A program made the translations under genes and the position numbers. Positions 19,282 through 23,908 of a stretch of 23,908 nt of DNA are shown here, piece after piece. Positions within the stretch are counted from its first letter, which is position 1; every line of letters begins with the position of its first letter. The notes beneath the pieces are model-generated. The model worked only from the letters and a program-made list of their open reading frames with translations. It had not been told where the DNA came from and searched no databases. The stretch lies in NCBI GenBank assembly GCA_964058805.1, contig CAXKVV010001462.1, positions 1 through 23,908 of the forward strand. The letters are read 5' to 3'. The stretch comes from Schoenoplectus triqueter. Its lineage: Eukaryota > Streptophyta > Magnoliopsida > Poales > Cyperaceae.

Positions 19282-19542
19282 TCAATGCCTTGCTACTCTT
19301 GATCTTTTTTTTTTATCGGTTCTTCGACATGGTTTGTTCTCTTCTGCAATATAGTTTGTGACCTTCCATGTGACACAAGCACTGCCTGTACCCTGTACCA
19401 TTCTTGCTCGCTGCTGGTACGGTGTCTGTTCCATACCATGCAGAATGCATAAAAACTTAATATATTTTCTTTTAATTTTTGTTGTTGTTTTGTTAAAGTT
19501 GAAGAGTATGAAAGTAATATCCTTGCACAAAAACTGACCCAT
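19282..19542 (-). pseudogene. Unrecognised short coding-like fragment
   Basis: The frame ends EQTPYQQRARMVQGTGSACV, then TWKVTNYIAEENKPCRR and a basic tail KKKRSRVARH. The last 50 residues (19282-19435) have more balanced base use than the flanks and look like part of a real protein. The first part is AT-rich and resembles an intron (ATTTTTGTTGTTG on the plus strand). No family is recognised. It lies between a Helitron and a MULE-related unit, so it may be a captured gene fragment. It may also be chance. Confidence 0.25.
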
Positions 19543-19614
19543 AGAATTTGCAGAGAAATATCAGTTTTTTTGTATATAATAATTATATTATTAATAATAA
19601 AACTGATAAAAGCA

Positions 19615-19895
19615 AAATTTAAAATCTACGAATGACAACTCGCCACTGGTATTGGGGCAGAGCAAACGCGCCACTGGCAGTAGCATCTTTAAGTAAACAC
19701 GCCACTGACGGTGACGTCTTTGTAAATGCGTCACTGCCAATGATATTTTTGGGCAGTAGTAATGTTGATCCAACGGTAATGGATCGTGATCAGGATGAGC
19801 AAGAGTAAACACGCCACTGTCAGTGACATATTTACACTATTTTATACAAACAAGCCACTGGCAGTGGCGCGCTGTCATTCGTAGATTTTAAATTT
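19615..19895. repeat. Fold-back unit with six CGCCACTGNCAGTGGCG-type palindromes
   Basis: Perfect 23-bp inverted arms lie at 19615-19637 and 19873-19895 (outer ends AAATTTAAAATCTACG). Between them are six related palindromes: 19641-19655, 19669-19684, 19700-19716, 19729-19745, 19812-19828 and 19853-19870. The best is AGCCACTGGCAGTGGCGC. The first four are spaced about 28-31 bp apart. The unit ends 18 bp from the stop codon of the adjacent MULE transposase relic, so it is probably the terminal region of that element. No flanking target duplication was found. An ORF spanning it (19591-19812, minus) is an artefact. Confidence 0.85.
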
Positions 19896-20164
19896 CTGGA
19901 ACAAATTCGGTCTCAAATTTGTAGTCTGTTGATATGACCCTCCATTTCATCCATAACCATTAGAATGTGTATCTTCCTTCTCCTTCCGTTGTTAATTTTT
20001 GCTGGATCTGGTATGATGATCGGATCGTTGTATATTGGTCAATCTCGTATATTGTCATAACTACGCTAATGATCAGACCGTGTGTTAATGCAGTACTGAA
20101 TGCTATAATATGGATTAACGTATTGAATCTAATCCAGTCTTCTGAACGAACAAACAGTAAGCAA

Positions 20165-20209
20165 GTGATCGTATGAAATGTCGGTCAATTGTTGTTTCTG
20201 GCACCAACA
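20165..20209 (-). other. Degenerate SWIM zinc finger in the MULE relic
   Basis: The pattern C-W-C then Y-D-H replaces the expected C-x-C and C-x-H. The Tyr codon is TAC (20171-20173), one transition from a Cys codon. Confidence 0.65.
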
Positions 20210-21066
20210 ATTATCAATTTCCGTCATAACTAATTCAACCATATATTTTATTTGACCCCTTTGTCCCTATTATTTAAAATAAAAAATAAAAATTATTGCT
20301 AAAAGTTTGAAGTTAAATAAAAATAATATAAGTATAGAATATTATTGTTTCAATAAATTCATTTCTGTTGTGAATATGATAGTTATTTATACCCTCAATC
20401 TAGCGGTATGACATCATAAGTTCTCCCCTTATCACCGCGATATTTTATCAGTTCCGTGATCTTTTGGGAGAACACCAGACCTTGGGTTTTCCAAGCCGCT
20501 GTAATTTTTCATTGCTTATAGAACCACTCAACACATTTGTGCTATGTGTTCTCGACGATAGCACATATCAGAAGTTGTTGGCCGATCCTAAACACGTTGT
20601 TCAGTGATTCTGAACCATTGCTTATCATTATTCCCCACCGATTGAGACCTCCGTCTAGATGTTGTGTCTATCTTTTTTGATGCAATGCAAACACTTGATC
20701 TGGGATTAACTCCTCGTAATGAAATTCCTCGGCTGACACTTCTTCTGTAGGCACAACTACAACGATTTAGTTATTACGGTTTCTGTTATTTTTGTGTCAT
20801 TCTGTTGAACACTTATTCTGTTGGGAGATTTTTTTGAATGATTCATGTTTTTCTTATGTATTTATGGGATGTTAGTCTAATATTATTATTATTTTAGATA
20901 TTTCTCGCACCTCCATGGTTTCTTATGTCTTACAGTTTGTTTGAAAAAACATTTATTTTTTTATATGATAATCCTTATACACATTTTGTGCAATGTGTTG
21001 AGTACAATAACGGTGAACAATATTATCTGCTAGTTCCTGCCATCTCTATGATGTATTTGGTGCCAT

Positions 21067-21438
21067 CAATGTTTTAAAATGTGAATTTTAATATGTGTTT
21101 GGTTGACCACTGCACAGTGCATATGCGATATACGGGTGCATATGCGGTTCAATACGCGGATATATATTCTAAAAAAATCTTACAATATTTAAATTAATCA
21201 TTTATTTTTGAAATTTTTTAATGTAAAATAAGTAAATATAATAAGATATTAATATAATTTTAAATATTTTACACAAAAATATCATATAATTAATTTTATA
21301 GACTTAATATAATAAATATTTTAAAAAATAACGCGCATTGTTGAATATGCGGATGCATATTTTTATGTATGCGGCATCGCACTGCATAAGCATAATCGGA
21401 CCGCATGTGCGGTTATGCGGCCGCATTTTAAAACAATG
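21067..21438. mobile_element. hAT MITE rich in GCATATGCGG motifs
   Basis: Ends are CAATGTTTTAAAATG and CATTTTAAAACAATG, a 15-bp TIR with one mismatch. The flanking duplication is GGTGCCAT (21059-21066) and GGTGTCAT (21439-21446), 8 bp with one transition. Subterminal regions hold repeated GCATATGCGG / ATGCGGATGCAT / GACCGCATGTGCGG motifs. It is inserted in the MULE transposase relic and has no transposase of its own. Confidence 0.85.
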
Positions 21439-21579
21439 GGTGTCATATGTGAAATTTTGTATGGCTGCTAGCAGAAACGGAAGCATCTCATATGACCTCA
21501 CCCAAATATTAAAAAATTCTTCAATTGTTAGTTCTATTCCTCTCCATAATTTATTATAATTTGATTGTACCATGAAATT

Positions 21580-22397
21580 TTTTTTAACTAAACCCCTTGC
21601 TTCTTTAACTGTGATTTCTAAGTTCTCTCAATCAATTTTTAACAATAATTATTATCATTCTAAAATTCATCTTTTTGTGGTCTGCCCTAGCAAATTATAA
21701 AATTCAAGGTTATTTTGCAAATTGACGAATTAAATAAATTATTTAGTACAATAGTGACCTCGTAGAAAATTTATCCATAAATATATAAGAACAAATGTTA
21801 TTATATATAATGAAAATATATACAATTTCTAAGTGAAATTCTAAAAAAAATAATAAAAAATTAAAAGACGACGCGTCACCCATTTAGGGATCGGTAGAAC
21901 AATAGAAAAAAGAAAACGCCAAAAATTGATAATTATATTATACATACCAAGTCAAATACATGCAGTGGTCCATCGGATCTTAACAATTAATTTATAAACA
22001 AACAAAAAATAAATTATCCCTGAATATTATAATTTCTACAATATGGCTTTAGTAATTGGGACTGAAATTAGGCAGCTAATGGAAGGACGTGAGTAGGATT
22101 ATCCACAAAAGAAAAAAAGAAGGAAATATTTTTGATGTTACAGTTTGTCCCACTTAACAAAGATAGTCAAAAACTGTTGTTGGTGCCAGATCTTTTAACC
22201 CAATTAATGACCAGCTGGTCCATATGGAATCTGATAATAATTAATTAAGCCACAGGAAAGTCGGCACGCGCATGCATGATACTTGTGCCTTGGCCATTAT
22301 AGGTACAGTTTCTTGATCCAGAATGAAGTCATGAACCTTCAATATTGTATATTATGCTCATTTATATAAAAAAATATTTCTTTTTCACTTTTTTTGT
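21580..22397. other. Intergenic stretch between MULE and LINE relics
   Basis: No gene is seen. An RY-type CATGCATG lies at 22271-22278, without an attached coding region. The 5' end of the MULE should lie here but its terminus was not identified. Confidence 0.4.
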
Positions 22398-23908
22398 CCT
22401 ACAACAACAAAGTCATTAATTCCAAATAAATTTGGAAAGACTAGAAATGAAACCCATCGGAAAATATAAGATCAAATATCTCAAATATCAATGATAACAA
22501 TGAGAATGATGAAAAAAAATAATAATAATAACAGTAATAAAAAATGATAATGATAATGATGATGATAATATGATAATAATAATGATGCTGATAATATGCT
22601 AATAATAATAATACAATAAATATCTATTATGAAATCTATTTTTAAAATCTAAAATCCTAAAAATCTAAGAAGCTGAAGTCTATAACTCTACTAATAGACT
22701 TTAACTCCTAAATCATGGTTTAAGTATATGAATTGTCATCTTCCAAGCACTGTTATCCAAAGCAAACTCTTTGGATATATTTCATTCATTCAATTTTTTT
22801 ATTACTTCCTCACATGTCAGTCTCGGTCGATCTCTTCATTTTTTGTGTTTTCAGGATGACTTAGAATATCATTGTGTACTAGTGCTTCAGGAGGCCTTCG
22901 TTGGATATAACCAAACCATCGCAAATGATGTTGGACTAGCTTCTCTTGAATTGGTGCTACCTCAAATTTATCCTAAATATCATCATTTCTGATTCGATCT
23001 TTCCTTGTGTGGCCACATATCTAACGCAACATCCGCATTTCAGCTACACTTATTTTCTGGATGTGTTGTTCTTTTGTAGCCCAACATTCTGCGTCATACA
23101 TCATCGCGGGTCTAATCGTTGTCCTGTAGAACTTGCCTTTTAGTTTATTTGGGACCTTCTTGTCATAGAGAATATCAGATGTTTGTCTCTTTTTCACTCA
23201 TCCGGCACTTATTCTATGACTAAAATCTTCATCGATCTCTCTGTCACTCTATAACGTCGATCCCAAATACCGAAATGTATCATTCATGTGTACTACTCGT
23301 CCGTCCAAACTAACATCTCCATCATCTGAGTTTTTCCCATTGAACTGACACCTCATATATTTGGTTTTGGTCATACTAAATTTAAAATCTTTCAATTCTA
23401 ATATTTGTCTTCACAACTCTAGTTTCTGATCGACTCCAATTATACTCTCGTCAATTAGCACCACATCATCAGCAAAGAACATACACCAAAGAATATCTCC
23501 TTGTATATCTTTTGTGATCTCATTCATCACTAAGGTGAAAATATATGGGTTCAATGCTGACCCTTGATGTAATCATATCTTAATAGAAAATATATCGGAC
23601 TCGTCGTCACATGCTCTGACACAAGTCACAATATTTGTGTACATATCCTTAATAAGGGTAACATACTTTGTTAGGACACATTTCTTTTCAAGCGTCCACC
23701 ACATGATATTTCTTAGTACTTTATCATACGCTTTCTCTAAATCAATAAATATCATATGTAGGTCCTTCTGTTTCCAATGTCTCTCCATAAGTTATTTTAT
23801 TAAGAAAATCGCTTCCATGATAGAGCTTCCAGGCATAAAACCAAACTAATTTTTAGAGACGGTTATAAGTTTTCTTAAACGATGCTCGATCACTCTCTCC
23901 CAAAACTT
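22398..23908 (-). pseudogene. RTE-clade LINE relic: reverse transcriptase 3' half and 3' UTR
   Basis: The minus strand encodes an RTE-type reverse transcriptase. It includes FGFMPG (near 23835), IFIDLEKAYDK, HQGSALNPY, the catalytic FADD (23465-23479), MTKTKYMRCQF, FRYLGS, and the C-terminal QHHLRWFGYIQRRPPEA and CEEVIKKLNE segments. The frame ends at 22713. It is a single frame over about 1.1 kb but carries eight in-frame stops, then one frameshift near 22815 and one more stop. The 3' UTR holds an AT-rich microsatellite and ends in TTTGTTGTTGT (22401-22411), the usual plant RTE tail. The 5' half lies beyond the right edge. It is inactive. Confidence 0.93.
22500..22620 (-). repeat. (ATT/ATC)n microsatellite in the LINE 3' UTR
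   Basis: Interrupted AAT, GATAAT and GATGAT repeats fill this stretch, lying between the LINE stop codon and its TTG tail. The array is imperfect, so it is old. Confidence 0.8.

Larger units (their letters stand above)
19913..21573 (-). pseudogene. MURA-type MULE transposase relic with SWIM zinc finger
   Basis: Minus-strand pieces follow MURA order. LTIEEFFNIWVRSYEMLP (about 21450-21570) is an N-terminal segment. HRYCTQHIAQN (about 20987-21020) follows, then DGGLNRWGIMISNGSESLNN with CAIVENT and CVEWFYK (20395-20766). A SWIM-like CWC...YDH (20165-20209) is next, and last PIYNDPIIIPDPAKINNGRR with VMDEMEG before a stop at 19913-19915. Family MULE transposases cut DNA with a DDE core; that catalytic part is missing between about 21440 and 21060. 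Several stops are present, including ones at aromatic positions, and the third SWIM Cys is Tyr. A hAT MITE (21067-21438) interrupts it. The relic is inactive. Confidence 0.82.

Noticed and set aside
19615..19895. CRISPR-like array because of regular repeats
   Set aside because: Repeats are imperfect palindromes in a plant genome, spacers are not uniform, and a MULE terminus explains them better.
22771..23143. Plus-strand open frames of 65-73 codons
   Set aside because: Antisense shadows of the LINE reverse transcriptase.

Overview
This is a plant nuclear window, almost certainly from a eudicot. It is AT-rich, contains GT-AG introns, and carries plant-type transposons of nearly every class: Ty1/copia, RTE LINE, MULE, hAT and Helitron. 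It holds one intact-looking gene, and most of the other recognisable sequence is transposon debris. I cannot name the species.

Layout. 1-945: decayed Ty1/copia gag-protease-pre-integrase region (minus), running off the left edge. 1274-1659: a probable hAT-like MITE. 2394-2556: a small dispersed repeat cluster. 2600-6240: a five-coding-exon gene (minus) for a 494-residue vasculin-like protein, with a leader intron and a poly(A) signal. 7218-7946: a non-autonomous Helitron (minus). 8766-9233: a MITE-like element.

9568-12544: a broken, unrecognised plant gene (minus) split by two transposons. One is a 1,144-bp MULE (10127-11270) with an exact 9-bp target duplication. The other is a 318-bp hAT MITE (11815-12132) with an exact 8-bp target duplication. 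12741-15054: a nest of Helitrons, including a 720-bp copy (13399-14118) and a 461-bp copy (14594-15054) with ideal A/T insertion borders. A further Helitron 3' end lies at 15859-15893.

16364-17436: the end of a hAT transposon with a GGGTCG-rich terminus and a transposase dimerisation-domain remnant (minus). It is followed by a hAT MITE (17497-17913, 8-bp TSD with one mismatch) that is a sibling of the 8766-9233 element. 18873-19262: another Helitron (minus). 19615-19895: an inverted-repeat unit packed with six copies of a CGCCACTGNCAGTGGCG-like palindrome. It sits just beyond the stop codon of a decayed MURA-type MULE transposase (19913-21573, minus), which is itself interrupted by a 372-bp hAT MITE (21067-21438, TSD GGTGYCAT). 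22398-23908: the 3' half of an RTE-clade LINE (minus), running off the right edge.

How it fits together. The vasculin-like gene is flanked by TE-dense DNA with a Helitron about 1 kb upstream of its leader. The decay pattern (CAG to TAG, TGG to TGA/TAG, Cys to Tyr, few indels) recurs in the copia, LINE and MULE remnants and suggests long methylation-driven C-to-T erosion. The perfect target duplications in the broken gene suggest much younger insertions. The least explained feature is the recurrence of short palindromes inside MULE-associated terminal regions (10127-11270 and 19615-19895), with a different palindrome in each.
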